64,000 nucleotides of DNA from Undibacterium piscinae (GCA_003970805.2 CP051152.1:2728001-2792000), one strand, 5' to 3'; numbered from the stretch's first letter, positions 1 through 14,850 are shown. Notes: a model not told the origin generated them from the sequence alone. Translations and numbers: made by a program.

Positions 1-495
1 GCGCTCTTCCTTGAGCATTTTGGTTTTGATGCGATTGCGTTTCAATGGCGACAGATATTCGACAAATACCTTGCCTATCAGATGATCCATCTCGTGCTGG
101 ATGCAGACTGCGAGTAAACCATCGGCGTGCAGCTCAAATGATTTCCCTTCCTGGTCAAGTGCGCGGACCTTGACTTCGGCAGGGCGTTCGACGCCATCGT
201 AAATGCCGGGAACCGAGAGGCAGCCTTCGTCATAGACTTTGCGCTCAGGGCTAGACCAGATAATTTCGGGATTGATGAACACCATCAGCTCGTTATTTGT
301 TTCAGATGTATCAATGACGACCAGCTGTTCGTGTACGTCTACCTGCGAAGCGGCCAGGCCTACGCCAGGGGCGTCGTACATGGTTTCGGCCATATCTGCG
401 ACAAGTTTTTTCAGCCGCTCATCAAAAATTGTAACGGGCTTGGCTATTTTGTGCAGGCGCGGATCAGGATAACGTAGAATATTAAGTATAGACAT
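1..495 (-). CDS. def: Peptide deformylase (3' end cut by window edge)
   Basis: Removes the formyl group from the N-terminal methionine of nascent proteins; a cytosolic metalloenzyme. Reading from the ATG at 495, 165 codons are open to the edge. All three family motifs are visible: GVGLAASQ near residue 46, EGCLSVPG with the metal-ligand cysteine, and HEMDH, the HExxH zinc/iron site, near residue 135. Deformylases are usually about 165-180 residues, so only a short tail is missing. It diverges from the LysM gene at 692. In many betaproteobacteria def sits between a LysM-dprA block and fmt, which matches this layout. Confidence 0.95.
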   Translation of the reverse strand, partial: MSILNILRYPDPRLHKIAKPVTIFDERLKKLVADMAETMYDAPGVGLAASQVDVHEQLVVIDTSETNNELMVFINPEIIWSSPERKVYDEGCLSVPGIYDGVERPAEVKVRALDQEGKSFELHADGLLAVCIQHEMDHLIGKVFVEYLSPLKRNRIKTKMLKEER

Positions 496-691
496 AGGGC
501 TTTACGCAACAGGCTAGTGCTGTTGCAGTGCGTTTTCTCTTGCTAGTTCAAGGATTAATGGGCAGAATTTGATCCAAATTGGCAAGTTTGGCAACTACGT
601 GCTTGCCTGTGCAAAACAATATGAATGTGCTATAGCCTTGTTTTAAATTGGCATTATCGAAAAATTCAGCATCACGCATCGGACAAATTTC

Positions 692-1790
692 ATGAAAAAG
701 TTTAGCACAATCGCTCTGCTCCTTGCTATCGCCTTTCCGGTGTTACAAGCCTCACCTGCTTTTGCTCAAGAACAAAAAGCCTCTCTACGTAGTAATAAGT
801 GCGCATTTTTGCCTGATGCACCGGATAAACACGTGGTGGTTAAAGGCGATACGCTGTGGGGAATTTCCGGTAAATTTTTGCAAAATCCTTGGTGCTGGCC
901 AGAAGTCTGGGGGATGAATCGTGATGAGATTCGTAATCCGCATTGGATCTACCCAGGTCAAGTGGTCTATTTTGACCGTACTACTGGCCGCTTGCGTTTG
1001 GGTAGCGCGGTTGGTGGTACAGGTTCCGGGCAATCCGCAAGTAACCGTCTGTCTCCTCAGATCCGGGCCGAGAGTCTGGGCGTTGATGCGATTTCCGCGA
1101 TACCGGCTAATTTGATTGAGCCCTTCCTTTCGCAACCGCTGATTATAGAGAAAGATGAATTGGCAAGCGCCCCGCGCATCGTTGCTGCGCAAGAAGGGCA
1201 TGTTAATTTATCCAAAAATGATAAGGCTTATGTTCGGGGTGATCTGAAAGGTGGCACCTCGTTCCAGGTGTTCCGTCCTGGCGTTCCGCTTAAAGATCCT
1301 GAAACCAAGGCGGTGATTGGTTATGAGGCAGTATTTCTGGGTACCGTCAAGCTTGAGCGTACTGCCAAGACACCAGATGGCGTAGATACGTTTATCGTGG
1401 TTAGCTCCAAGGAAGAAATGGCGGTGGGCGATCGTCTGATGCCGATTCCTCCTACACCGATCCTTAACTATATGCCGCATGTGCCCGAACAATTGACTAA
1501 GCGCGCGCGTGGTGTCTATCTATGGCGGCGTGAATCAGGGTGGACAGAATCAGATTATCAGCGTCAATCGTGGCTCGGACGCAGGCTTGAATTTAGGTAC
1601 GGTGCTGGAACTGGCGCGTTATGGTGCTATGGTTCAGGATCCTACTGATAATAAAAGAGCGATACGACTGCCAGACGAAAGTTACGGTTCCTTATTTATT
1701 TTCCGTGTATTCAAGAACATCTCGTATGGTCTGGTGATGCAGGTGACTGATACCGTGTCGGTAGGGGATGTCGCCCAATCTCCAGAGTAA
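692..1790 (+). pseudogene. LysM domain exported protein, frame broken in a GC repeat
   Basis: A signal peptide (residues 1-25, cleaved after PAFA) is followed by a LysM peptidoglycan-binding domain (about residues 46-95, with HVVVKGDTLWGIS and NPHWIYPGQVV). A family-specific region follows. The first frame runs 692-1648 but loses sensible sequence after KRAR near 1508. The expected continuation, VVSIYGGVNQGGQNQ up to the stop at 1788-1790, is in the +1 frame. The break lies in gcgcgcgcgt (1501-1510). One more GC unit would restore a single protein of about 366 residues. The gene sits directly upstream of dprA, its usual place in betaproteobacteria. It could be a real mutation, a slippage switch or a sequencing error. 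Confidence 0.85.
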
Positions 1791-1817
1791 TGTGTTGGTT
1801 TCTCACCGGTAAATAAC

Positions 1818-2924
1818 ATGATGGGGCAAGATGCCGAGTGGATAGATTGGCTCCGGTTGGAACAAACCGCCGGAGTTGGTCCAGACACTGCGCGTAAATT
1901 GCTTACCGTATTTGGTCTGCCGGCAAATATTTTTAGTGCCGATCTCAGCGCTTTGGCCAAGCTAGTACCAGAGCGCATTGCGCTGGCGCTGCTAGCCCCG
2001 GTCTCTTTAGCATTTCAAGCGCAGCTAGAGCGCACATATCAATGGTGTCAGCAAGCCGGCAATCAGATCTTGACCTTGGGCGATCCTGCTTATCCTCGCG
2101 CTTTACTGGAGATTTCCGACCCGCCGATTCTGATGTATGTAAAAGGTCGCCATGAATTGCTGACGGCAAGCAGTATGGCCGTGGTCGGTAGTCGCAATGC
2201 CACTGCCCAGGGTATTAGTCATGCCGAAAAATTTTCCGAAGCACTAAGTCATGCCGGTTTGACCATTAGCTCCGGCATGGCCGCGGGTATCGACGCCGCC
2301 GCCCACCATGGCGGTTTGCGTGGCAGAGGATCGACTATTGCGGTTATCGGCACTGGCGCCGATATCGTTTACCCCGCCAGGAATCGCGCTCTGGCACATC
2401 TGATCGCCAATGATGGTTGTATCGTTAGCGAGTATCCGCTTGGTATGCCCGCGATCGCAGGCAATTTTCCGCGTCGAAACCGCATCATCTCCGGCCTGGC
2501 GCAAGGCGTGTTAGTTATTGAAGCCGCCGCACAGTCGGGCTCTTTGATTACGGCGCGCATGGCAGCTGAGCAAGGGCGGGATGTATTTGCCATACCTGGT
2601 TCGATTCACTCGCCTTTGTCTAAGGGCTGTCACCAGTTGATAAAACAAGGGGCAAAACTGGTTGATGCTGCCCAAGACATACTCGATGAGTTAGGAATAC
2701 TTCCTTTGATGTCATCAATGCCTGCTTTTGAACCGCAGCAGCAAGCTACATCTGATGCCTCTGGCCGCTTGCTTGGCGCAGTAGGTTATGACCCTGTGCA
2801 TATAGAAATATTGGCAGAACGTACCGGTTTTGATATTGCCAGTTTGAGTGCGCAACTGCTTGAGCAGGAACTAGAAGGTAATATAGAGAGTTTGCCGGGA
2901 GGAATGTATCGTCGCTTAGGCTGA
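1818..2924 (+). CDS. dprA: DNA-processing protein DprA
   Basis: DprA binds incoming single-stranded DNA and loads RecA during natural transformation. The 368-residue protein has a helical N-terminal region and a Rossmann-like DNA-binding core: VVGSRNATAQG near residue 120, SGMAAGIDAAAHHGG near 155, IGTGADIVYP near 175 and RRNRIISGL near 225. A C-terminal winged-helix domain ends GGMYRRLG. Length and motif order are normal. The start is 27 bases after the LysM stop, so the two are probably co-transcribed, with smg downstream. Confidence 0.96.
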   Translation: MMGQDAEWIDWLRLEQTAGVGPDTARKLLTVFGLPANIFSADLSALAKLVPERIALALLAPVSLAFQAQLERTYQWCQQAGNQILTLGDPAYPRALLEISDPPILMYVKGRHELLTASSMAVVGSRNATAQGISHAEKFSEALSHAGLTISSGMAAGIDAAAHHGGLRGRGSTIAVIGTGADIVYPARNRALAHLIANDGCIVSEYPLGMPAIAGNFPRRNRIISGLAQGVLVIEAAAQSGSLITARMAAEQGRDVFAIPGSIHSPLSKGCHQLIKQGAKLVDAAQDILDELGILPLMSSMPAFEPQQQATSDASGRLLGAVGYDPVHIEILAERTGFDIASLSAQLLEQELEGNIESLPGGMYRRLG

Positions 2925-3008
2925 AAAAATCATGGAATTAGCGGGTTTTTTCGGGAATTCATCAAGGCAGGGCTTGTTTAGGATTGGTCTAGCGGCTACA
3001 GTGACACT

Positions 3009-3494
3009 ATGTTCGATATACTTGTTTACCTCTACGAAACCTACTACCGCCCAGATGCATGTCCGGATGCGGCGGTATTAGCTAAAAAACTTTCTGCCGT
3101 CGGTTTTGAGCAGGATGAGATTTCTGAAGCCTTAGATTGGCTTACTGTACTGGCTGATACTACCAATGAGATGGTAAAGCAGGCACCGCAGGATGCCCAA
3201 GTGTCAACAGCATCCAAAGGATTTCGTATTTATGCCGAGCGGGAAATCGCAGTGCTCGGAACCCAGGCTATGGGTTTTATCCAATTCCTTGAATCCGCAA
3301 ATTTAATTGACTCACAACAACGTGAAATAGTGATAGAACGAGCCTTGGCTATTCACGAATCACCAGTCCCCTTGGATAAACTCAAAGTAGTCGTTCTCAT
3401 GATGCTTTGGAGTCAAGGTAAAGATCCCGATATGCTCATGTTTGATGAGCTACTATTGTCCGACGAGGAAGCTGAACCACGCCTCCTGCATTAA
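3009..3494 (+). CDS. smg: Smg family protein (DUF494)
   Basis: A 161-residue acidic protein starting [13 protein letters not shown] and ending [13 protein letters not shown], typical of the Smg/DUF494 family. It is found next to dprA in many beta- and gammaproteobacteria. The molecular function is not established. No membrane segments or signal peptide are seen. It lies 84 bases after dprA and before topB, the standard dprA-smg-topB order. The identity is secure but the role is unknown. Confidence 0.92.
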   Translation: MFDILVYLYETYYRPDACPDAAVLAKKLSAVGFEQDEISEALDWLTVLADTTNEMVKQAPQDAQVSTASKGFRIYAEREIAVLGTQAMGFIQFLESANLIDSQQREIVIERALAIHESPVPLDKLKVVVLMMLWSQGKDPDMLMFDELLLSDEEAEPRLLH

Positions 3495-3698
3495 AATAAT
3501 TCTTGTATGGAATTATTGTTTTGATATTGACAATGTTTATTGCGATTATTTACAAATCTCGCTTATCATTCCCCGCTGAGTCATAGCATTTAGGGTAGTC
3601 TTACGCTTATTTGCCTCTACAGGCTCATTTGTGTTGCTGATGCAATTGCTTTTTTGTTCGCACACAATGCTAAAAAATTAATCCGAGAATATTTAAAC

Positions 3699-6290
3699 AT
3701 GACCAAAACGCTCATCATCGCTGAGAAACCCTCCGTTGCAAACGATATCGCCAAGACTTTGGGTGGTTTTACCAAGCACGATGATTACTTTGAGTCGGAT
3801 GAATACGTTCTGTCTTCGGCTGTTGGTCATCTGCTGGAAATCGCAGTGCCAGAAGAGCATGATGTGAAGCGTGGCAAATGGACTTTTACCCATTTGCCTA
3901 TGATTCCACCGTATTTCGCGCTTAATCCGATCGCAAAGACTGAATCCCGCCTGAAGGTATTAAATAAGCTGATCAAGCGCAAGGATGTTACCGCTCTGAT
4001 TAACGCATGCGATGCCGGTCGCGAAGGCGAGTTGATTTTCCGTTTAATCGCCCAGCATGCCAAGGCCAAGCAACCAGTTAGCCGCTTATGGCTGCAATCC
4101 ATGACGCCCAACGCGATACGTGAGGGTTTCCAAAAATTGCGCAGTGATGAGCAGATGCTGCCATTGGCTGACGCTGCCCGTTGTCGTTCCGAAGCCGATT
4201 GGTTAATCGGCATTAATGGCACACGTGCCATGACCGCATTTAACTCTAAAGAAGGTGGTTTTTACCTGACGACGGTTGGTCGGGTACAAACCCCTACACT
4301 TTCTATCGTGGTTGAGCGTGAAGAGAAAATTAAAAAATTCGTTCCGCGCGACTTTTGGGAAGTGCGCGCAGAATTTATTTGTGCTGCCGGCGTTTACGAA
4401 GGCCGTTGGCTTGATCATCAGTTTAAAAAAGATGAAACTGATGCCGAGAAAAAAGCAGAACGTCTGTGGAGTAAGGCTGCTGCGGAATCTATAGTCGCCG
4501 CTTGCCGTGGTAAGCAAGGTAACGTCAGGGAAGAATCCAAGCCCTCCACCCAAATGGCACCGGGCTTATTTGATTTAACCAGTTTGCAACGTGAAGCAAA
4601 CTCACGGTTTGGATTTTCCGCCAAGAATACTTTGGGTTTGGCGCAAGCTTTGTATGAAAAACACAAGGTATTGACTTATCCGCGTACCGACTCCCGTCAT
4701 TTGCCTGAAGATTATCTTGAGACCGTTAAACAGACCATGGGGAGTCTGTCTGACACCAATAACTATCAACAGTTTTCTTCTCAGATTCTGAAAAATAATT
4801 GGGTTAAGCCGAATAAGCGTATTTTTGATAACGCCAAAATCAGCGATCACTTTGCGATTATTCCTACTGGTCAAGCCCCGAAAAATCTGTCGGAACCGGA
4901 ACAAAAACTGTATGACATGGTGACGCGCCGCTTCATGGCGGTGTTTTTTCCTGCAGCCGAATTTCAGGTTACCACCCGTATTACCGAAGTATCTGGCCAC
5001 CAGTTCAAGACTGAGGGTAAGGTGATGACAAATCCCGGATGGTTGGCAATTTACGGCAAAGAGGCACAAGACGATGCAGATCCAGAAAATGGCGGTAACT
5101 TAGTTGCCGTTGCTCAAGGTGAAAAAGTAAAGACAGAAAAAGTCACGGCTAACGGATTAGTCACCAAACCACCTGCTCGTTATTCGGAAGCGACCTTGCT
5201 GTCTGCCATGGAGGGGGCGGGAAAATTATTGGATGACGGTGAGTTGCGTGAAGCCATGGCCGGTAAAGGTTTGGGTACACCAGCTACGCGTGCGGCGACC
5301 ATTGAGGGCTTACTCAATGAGAAGTATTTGTTGCGCGAGGGGCGGGAGCTGATCCCGACAGCTAAAGCTTTCCAGCTGATGACTTTATTGCGCGGATTGG
5401 GCGTGGATGAATTGACTTCACCTGAGCTGACTGGTGAATGGGAGTACAAGTTATCACAAATGGAACGTGGCAAAATCAGTCGCGAAGAATTCATGCGTGA
5501 AATCGCTCAGATGACGCAGGTTATCGTCAAGCGTGCTAAAGAATACGATAACGATACCATCCCCGGGGAATATGCTACTTTGCATACGCCTTGTCCAAAT
5601 TGTGGTGGAGTGGTGAAGGAGAATTATCGACGCTTTGCTTGTACCAAGTGTGAATTTTCCATGAGTAAGACACCTGGTAGCCGGCAATTTGAGGTTGCTG
5701 AAGTCGAGGAAGTTTTAAGTAAGCGTGAAATCGGTCCATTGCAGGGGTTCCGCTCCAAAATGGGACGGCCATTTGCTGCGATATTGAAAATTGTGCGTGA
5801 TGAAGAGCATAATAATTTTAAGCTGGAATTTGATTTTGGACAAAATCAGGACGATGAGAATGCTGAACCGGTAGACTTTACCGACCAGACCCCGCTGGGA
5901 CCTTGTCCGAAATGCGGTGCCGGAGTCTACGAGATGGGTTTGACCTATGTGTGTCAAAAAACCATGGAAAAACCTAAGGCTTGTGACTTCCGCAGTGGTC
6001 GCATTATCTTGCAGCAAGAGATTTTGCCGGAACAAATGGCCAAATTGCTTAATGACGGTAAAACAGATTTATTGCCTGGCTTTATTTCGCAACGTACACG
6101 TCGTCCGTTTAAGGCATTTCTGGTCCGCGGCAAAGATGGCAAAGTAAGCTTTGAATTTGAAGAGCGTAAGGCCAAAGCACCTGCCAAGGCGGGCGCTAAA
6201 ACTAAGGCTAAAGCGACTGAGGCTAACGTGACTGAGGACGCGGAAGTTCCGGTCAAAAAAGCAGTGACAAGGAAAAAGAAAGCTGCTTGA
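3699..6290 (+). CDS. topB: DNA topoisomerase III (type IA)
   Basis: A type IA topoisomerase that passes single strands and decatenates replication intermediates. I place the start at the ATG at 3699 (MTKTLIIAEKPSVAND), which is the family N-terminus; an upstream TTG at 3654 would add 15 unlikely residues. The Toprim domain carries EKPSVAND and DAGREGE (near residue 105). The catalytic tyrosine is Y327 in TYPRTDSRHLP. The C-terminus has zinc-ribbon modules, including one CxxC pair in CPNCGGV with CTKC and another in CPKCGAG. It ends in a lysine/alanine-rich tail. Length is about 863 residues. A 160-base gap separates it from smg. Confidence 0.96.
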   Translation: MTKTLIIAEKPSVANDIAKTLGGFTKHDDYFESDEYVLSSAVGHLLEIAVPEEHDVKRGKWTFTHLPMIPPYFALNPIAKTESRLKVLNKLIKRKDVTALINACDAGREGELIFRLIAQHAKAKQPVSRLWLQSMTPNAIREGFQKLRSDEQMLPLADAARCRSEADWLIGINGTRAMTAFNSKEGGFYLTTVGRVQTPTLSIVVEREEKIKKFVPRDFWEVRAEFICAAGVYEGRWLDHQFKKDETDAEKKAERLWSKAAAESIVAACRGKQGNVREESKPSTQMAPGLFDLTSLQREANSRFGFSAKNTLGLAQALYEKHKVLTYPRTDSRHLPEDYLETVKQTMGSLSDTNNYQQFSSQILKNNWVKPNKRIFDNAKISDHFAIIPTGQAPKNLSEPEQKLYDMVTRRFMAVFFPAAEFQVTTRITEVSGHQFKTEGKVMTNPGWLAIYGKEAQDDADPENGGNLVAVAQGEKVKTEKVTANGLVTKPPARYSEATLLSAMEGAGKLLDDGELREAMAGKGLGTPATRAATIEGLLNEKYLLREGRELIPTAKAFQLMTLLRGLGVDELTSPELTGEWEYKLSQMERGKISREEFMREIAQMTQVIVKRAKEYDNDTIPGEYATLHTPCPNCGGVVKENYRRFACTKCEFSMSKTPGSRQFEVAEVEEVLSKREIGPLQGFRSKMGRPFAAILKIVRDEEHNNFKLEFDFGQNQDDENAEPVDFTDQTPLGPCPKCGAGVYEMGLTYVCQKTMEKPKACDFRSGRIILQQEILPEQMAKLLNDGKTDLLPGFISQRTRRPFKAFLVRGKDGKVSFEFEERKAKAPAKAGAKTKAKATEANVTEDAEVPVKKAVTRKKKAA

Positions 6291-6506
6291 TACCAATTTC
6301 ATCATTCTGTTATATTTGTAAAAATATATCTGCTCGCAGCTTAGATGAGCGTGAAAATTACACAGTATGCATACCATTTAGTATTCATACTGTGCTTGTG
6401 ATTTGCTAGACATTAGTGCTTCAAAGAAGAGTTCGCCTGTGCTAAAGACCGGGATTGGTTCATAGTTTCTGCAATTTTTCATATGCGATGCATGACAAGG
6501 AAAAAT

Positions 6507-9212
6507 ATGGATCCGAAAAATTTGTTGGCGACCTCCCGTACAGAATTTCTTCTCGCTGTTTCTGAGGCGACGCAAAAAGTTGTTCCCCGGTGTATTGAAG
6601 ATCTATTTAAGAAGGCAGATGCAAGTTATTCATCTGCGGAGCAAGGTCGCTTACTCAATGCACGTTCAATATTGCAGGAACAGAGTTACTCTCTAAAGCA
6701 TCAGATGAGCAAGAACATGGAAGTCTTGCTCACTCGTAGTTTTCAAACTACTTATAATACTTATAGGCCGGCAGCGGCATTTTCGCTTGACGCAAATAGT
6801 CTTTCTTTGGTGGATGCCTCTGCGTTTGAAGATGAATTGCGGATTGATGATGTTACCAAGCGTTTTAGAAGTGAAGCAGAAGAGCAGTTGCGAGATTTAA
6901 ATATTCGTATTGCCTTATTGTTTGAGCAGGATGTCATCAAGGAAAGGGAAAATCCTTTCAGACCCTATTTGTTGGCGCGCTGTATTGCGACCACAATAGA
7001 AAATTTTTCTGCTAGCCCGGACATCACGGCGTGTCTGATTGAGCAATTCACCGCAAATTTTTCTAGTCAGATAGCGTCGATCTATAACAGCGTCAATTCG
7101 CATCTGGCGAAGCATGGGATTGCCGCCCAATTGCAATTCAAAATCAAAAAATCCCCGACTCAGCCAACTATGCCATCTCAGGCACCTCAGGGGGCTGAGC
7201 TTGAATCAGAGCCTGAAGCGCAGGAACACGAGTTTCAGCATAGTCAGCCGCTTACTCAGCAGCATAGCGGTGACCACTTTAGTCACGATAGTCATGCTCA
7301 TCAGCAAGAAACCAATGCCAAAGAGCGTGCGGCGGATGGTGTCAGAAGTAAAGTCGATCAGTTGCTGGACGTTGTGCGGGGCAAGGCATCTAATATGTTG
7401 AATCCACGGTCTATGCAGCAAGAGTCCGCAATGCTTTCGAGATCCGAAAAGCAAGCCGGATGGTTGGGCGGTGGTCAGGCAATGGGCGGGGTGCTGAGGA
7501 AATTTTTCGGCGGTGGCGGAGGCGCCAGTGCTGCTAATGCTCAAGATTCATTAGGGGATTTTGGAAATACTATCCCTGGTAACTTTGTTCATACTCTGCC
7601 AGGCAGAAGTAACGCGACAGGAGGTTCGCAATACTCCGGAGATTCCGGGGAGAGTGGAAACTTCACGCGCTCTGATGAGATGCACGGTAATGGACGGCAT
7701 AGCGATACTTTTGGCGGTAACAGTTCGATGCAAGGCGCGGCAAACGCCGCTAGCGGTGACGGCGGAGCTTCAATGTCTTCGGGCGGGCAACTGGTAAGTA
7801 CTGTTCATGGTATGCAAAGAGCGCATACGCCAGCAACGGTTGACATGTTTGACGGACGGGGTGATGTACGTAATCTGATTCTCGAGCAAAGAGCTGCCCT
7901 GAATGAAATGACACAAAATGTTGATGAGTTGATGACCATCGATATTGTGGCAATGTTGTTCGAATTTATCCTTCGGGATAATCAGGTGCCAGCTGAAGTG
8001 CGTGCCCAGCTTGGGCGACTGCAATTTATGGTGCTAAAGATCGCGTTGCGCGATACTACTTTGCTCACTCAAAAAGGTCATCCGGCCCGGATGTTGGTCA
8101 ATCGCATAGGGTCAATCTCCTTAGGGTTGAAGCAATTGGACCCTAGCGGCATTCAGATTACTGAAGAAATCTGCCGTATTGTTGAGACTTTATTGCACGA
8201 TGATAGCGAAAATCCTCAGTTATTCTCCAAAATGCTGGATGAATTCGATGCTTTTATCGCGAGAGAACTGCGGGCTGGGAATAAAAATGTTGAGCGCACC
8301 GTTGAGGCGGTTGAACAGGTTCAGAATCGCACCTTGAGATTCGCGCATACTGCGGCCCAAATGGGTGAAGCATTATCTGGATTGACTATTGATGCATATT
8401 TGCATGAGTTTTTGCAAAATACCTGGGTTCTTGCAGTCGAAATGGCAGATCGTCAGGATGCTAAATTGGCTCGACGCTATCGTTTACTGGTGCCTGATCT
8501 TTTATGGAGTATCGTCCCAAAGTTAAAAGAGGATGACCGCACTCAATTGTTTGCATTGCTGCCGATTATTCTTAATACCTTGCGGGAAGGTCTGGCCTCC
8601 ATCAATTGGGATGCCATTAAGCAGAAGGATTTGATGAATTGGTTGGTCGATGCGCACACCAGCGCACTTCGGGCTAGTCATTCTGCAACCTTGGTGCATA
8701 TACCATCATTGCCTGCGATTCATGAACATTTCGCTAATTTTGTAAATACGCCTGAAGCGAGTCCTTCTACTGAACAGGTGGAACGTAGTGCATTAGAGTC
8801 CCGTAGTTTTCTGGAAGAGGCGATTAAGGAGCTCGATATCAAGGTGCAAATGCTGGATCAGGTGTTTGAGCATGAGTTGCCGGCAGAAAACTTTGATGAG
8901 GCATTTTTCAAGAAAGAAACTAGTACCGGTACTGATAGTATTGAAAGCCGACTTCGTAGTGGTGTCGCCATGGAAATTAATCTTGGTGGTAAGCCAAGCC
9001 AAGGCCAGTTAAGGTGGGTTGATCCATCAGTTAGTAATCTTGTGCTTAGTCTGGATGGCCAAGAACAGCCATCAGTGGTAAGTGTTCGTATGTTTCGTCG
9101 CATGATTGCGCATGGCAGGGTACGTTTTTTGGAAAGCGAGCCTTTGTTTGAGCGGGCAGTTCAATCTTTATTGAAGTCTGCTGACAGCATCGATCAAACA
9201 GCATTGCATTAA
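6507..9212 (+). CDS. DUF1631 family protein
   Basis: A large (about 901 residues) predicted cytosolic protein of the DUF1631 family, common in Betaproteobacteria and of unknown function. Some databases label it thymidine phosphorylase, which I do not support. I choose the ATG at 6507 because an AAGG motif lies a few bases upstream; an in-frame ATG at 6483 is the alternative. Helical N- and C-terminal regions flank a low-complexity middle (about residues 210-430) rich in Gln, His, Gly and Ser. There are no membrane segments. The C-terminal part (GVAMEINLGGKPSQGQ and on) resembles a PilZ-like barrel, but that is only an impression. It is the last gene before the rRNA operon. Confidence 0.85.
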   Translation: MDPKNLLATSRTEFLLAVSEATQKVVPRCIEDLFKKADASYSSAEQGRLLNARSILQEQSYSLKHQMSKNMEVLLTRSFQTTYNTYRPAAAFSLDANSLSLVDASAFEDELRIDDVTKRFRSEAEEQLRDLNIRIALLFEQDVIKERENPFRPYLLARCIATTIENFSASPDITACLIEQFTANFSSQIASIYNSVNSHLAKHGIAAQLQFKIKKSPTQPTMPSQAPQGAELESEPEAQEHEFQHSQPLTQQHSGDHFSHDSHAHQQETNAKERAADGVRSKVDQLLDVVRGKASNMLNPRSMQQESAMLSRSEKQAGWLGGGQAMGGVLRKFFGGGGGASAANAQDSLGDFGNTIPGNFVHTLPGRSNATGGSQYSGDSGESGNFTRSDEMHGNGRHSDTFGGNSSMQGAANAASGDGGASMSSGGQLVSTVHGMQRAHTPATVDMFDGRGDVRNLILEQRAALNEMTQNVDELMTIDIVAMLFEFILRDNQVPAEVRAQLGRLQFMVLKIALRDTTLLTQKGHPARMLVNRIGSISLGLKQLDPSGIQITEEICRIVETLLHDDSENPQLFSKMLDEFDAFIARELRAGNKNVERTVEAVEQVQNRTLRFAHTAAQMGEALSGLTIDAYLHEFLQNTWVLAVEMADRQDAKLARRYRLLVPDLLWSIVPKLKEDDRTQLFALLPIILNTLREGLASINWDAIKQKDLMNWLVDAHTSALRASHSATLVHIPSLPAIHEHFANFVNTPEASPSTEQVERSALESRSFLEEAIKELDIKVQMLDQVFEHELPAENFDEAFFKKETSTGTDSIESRLRSGVAMEINLGGKPSQGQLRWVDPSVSNLVLSLDGQEQPSVVSVRMFRRMIAHGRVRFLESEPLFERAVQSLLKSADSIDQTALH

Positions 9213-9422
9213 AATTCGTGTCTATGGTGTTTGACGCTAGCCATGGCATAGATTAGAAGATAGAAGGCGCCCACCGAATAAAGCTTGCTTAGCGACTACA
9301 GCCTTGCTATAGTTCGCCTCCCGCTGAAAGGCGGGGTAAAAAGAGGTAAGTGAATACGGCAGCAACGGCAACCCGACTTGAGTAAAGAGAAACATGAATT
9401 CAAGTGTTAGTAAAACGAGGGG

Positions 9423-9451
9423 TTGACGGGGTAGAGTAAATGCCGCATAAT
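9423..9451 (+). promoter_or_regulatory. Ribosomal RNA operon promoter (P1-like)
   Basis: TTGACG at 9423-9428 and CATAAT at 9446-9451 are separated by exactly 17 bases, a near-consensus sigma-70 promoter about 330 bases before the 16S gene. AT-rich sequence just upstream could serve as an UP element. No second strong promoter is obvious between 9452 and 9560. The stretch 9213-9780 contains no protein gene; it is the rRNA leader. Confidence 0.75.
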
Positions 9452-9562
9452 CTCGCTTCTGTGCTGCTCACAAACAAAACGCTTTGTGAAAAACGGCCGG
9501 ACACCAGGCAGTCGGATTCTTGCAAGAGAGTATCGATAGCGTGGCAGAAAACACCGAATACC

Positions 9563-9574
9563 GATCTTTAACAA
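9563..9574 (+). promoter_or_regulatory. boxA antitermination element in the rRNA leader
   Basis: GATCTTTAACAA matches the rrn boxA core (CTTTAACAA), which recruits Nus factors to stop premature termination. A second boxA occurs in the spacer at 11674. Confidence 0.7.
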
Positions 9575-9600
9575 TTAACAGTCAATAAATGTGGGCACTT
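9573..9600 (+). other. 5' arm of the 16S processing stem
   Basis: This 28-base stretch is complementary, with few mismatches, to 11332-11363 just after the 16S gene. Together they form the long duplex that RNase III cuts to release the 16S precursor. Confidence 0.75.
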
Positions 9601-9779
9601 GATAAAGAGCGCGGCTAAGTTACTTCGGTAAGTTAGTTAAACTTAAAAAATATCAAATGTTCGCAAAAGTAATAAATAGGATGCTTTGAGGCGTAAGCCG
9701 AGAAGTAGCCTGTCAGTTATTTGAGTGAGCGACACCGTTCGAAAGAACGGAGTTCAGAAATGAACACAAAACAGAGATT

Positions 9780-11315
<1,536 letters not shown>

Positions 11316-11331
11316 GAGTGCGCTTAGAGTT

Positions 11332-11363
11332 AAGTGTCCACACTTATTGACTGTTAATGATTA
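11332..11363 (+). other. 3' arm of the 16S processing stem
   Basis: This stretch is the inverse complement of 9573-9600 and closes the 16S precursor stem for RNase III cleavage. Confidence 0.75.
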
Positions 11364-11408
11364 AGAACGTAGAGATGAAGCAATTCATCGATACCGAGTT
11401 CCCGAATT

Positions 11409-11484
11409 GGGGGTTTAGCTCATCTGGTAGAGCACCTGCTTTGCAAGCAGGGGGTGAACGGTTCGATCCCGTTAACCTCCACCA
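11409..11484 (+). tRNA. tRNA-Ala (anticodon UGC)
   Basis: A 76-base cloverleaf with encoded CCA. The anticodon stem CCTGC/GCAGG encloses loop TTTGCAA, giving UGC. The acceptor stem contains the G3-U70 pair that marks tRNA-Ala. It precedes tRNA-Ile here, the reverse of the common Ile-Ala order in proteobacterial rRNA spacers. Confidence 0.97.
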
Positions 11485-11501
11485 TTTACCTGGTAAATAG
11501 T

Positions 11502-11578
11502 GGGGCTGTAGCTCAGCTGGTTAGAGCACCGTGTTGATAACGCGGGGGTCGTTGGTTCGAGTCCAACCAGCCCTACCA
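11502..11578 (+). tRNA. tRNA-Ile (anticodon GAU)
   Basis: A 77-base cloverleaf with encoded CCA; anticodon loop TTGATAA gives GAU. The T-arm GGTTCGAGTCC is standard. The first acceptor pair is G1-U72. It lies 17 bases after tRNA-Ala in the 16S-23S spacer. Confidence 0.97.
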
Positions 11579-11673
11579 GTTAAATGCGAAGGGGAAGAAA
11601 AAGCAAATGTGAGTGGCGCGCGCGCTATTGAGATTTGTTCTTTCGAAGCGAAAGCAAAGTATCAAGTATTACC

Positions 11674-11685
11674 GTTCTTTAACAA
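11674..11685 (+). promoter_or_regulatory. boxA element upstream of 23S
   Basis: GTTCTTTAACAA repeats the leader boxA core, as is usual in the spacer ahead of 23S. The rest of the spacer (11579-11973) is AT-rich precursor RNA with no gene visible. Confidence 0.65.
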
Positions 11686-11973
11686 TTGAGAAGAAGTAAA
11701 GTAGAAATAATCAAAATTATTTCTGTGAAGGAAATTAATGACGACAGTCATTAACGATAATTCATGGAAGGGTTGTGATTGTATCAAACAAACATAAAAT
11801 GTATTAAAAAGAGTTTGAAAAGCACTGTAGCAATACAGGGTTTTAGAAAATCAAATATCTTGAGATACGGCAAACGCTAAAGTAATACTCATAGTAATAA
11901 GAACTATAGCGATTTTTTGGTGATGAACCTTGGTTTAAGCAATTAGACGAAGACGCCAGAATCTAAAGTTATA

Positions 11974-14850
<2,877 letters not shown>

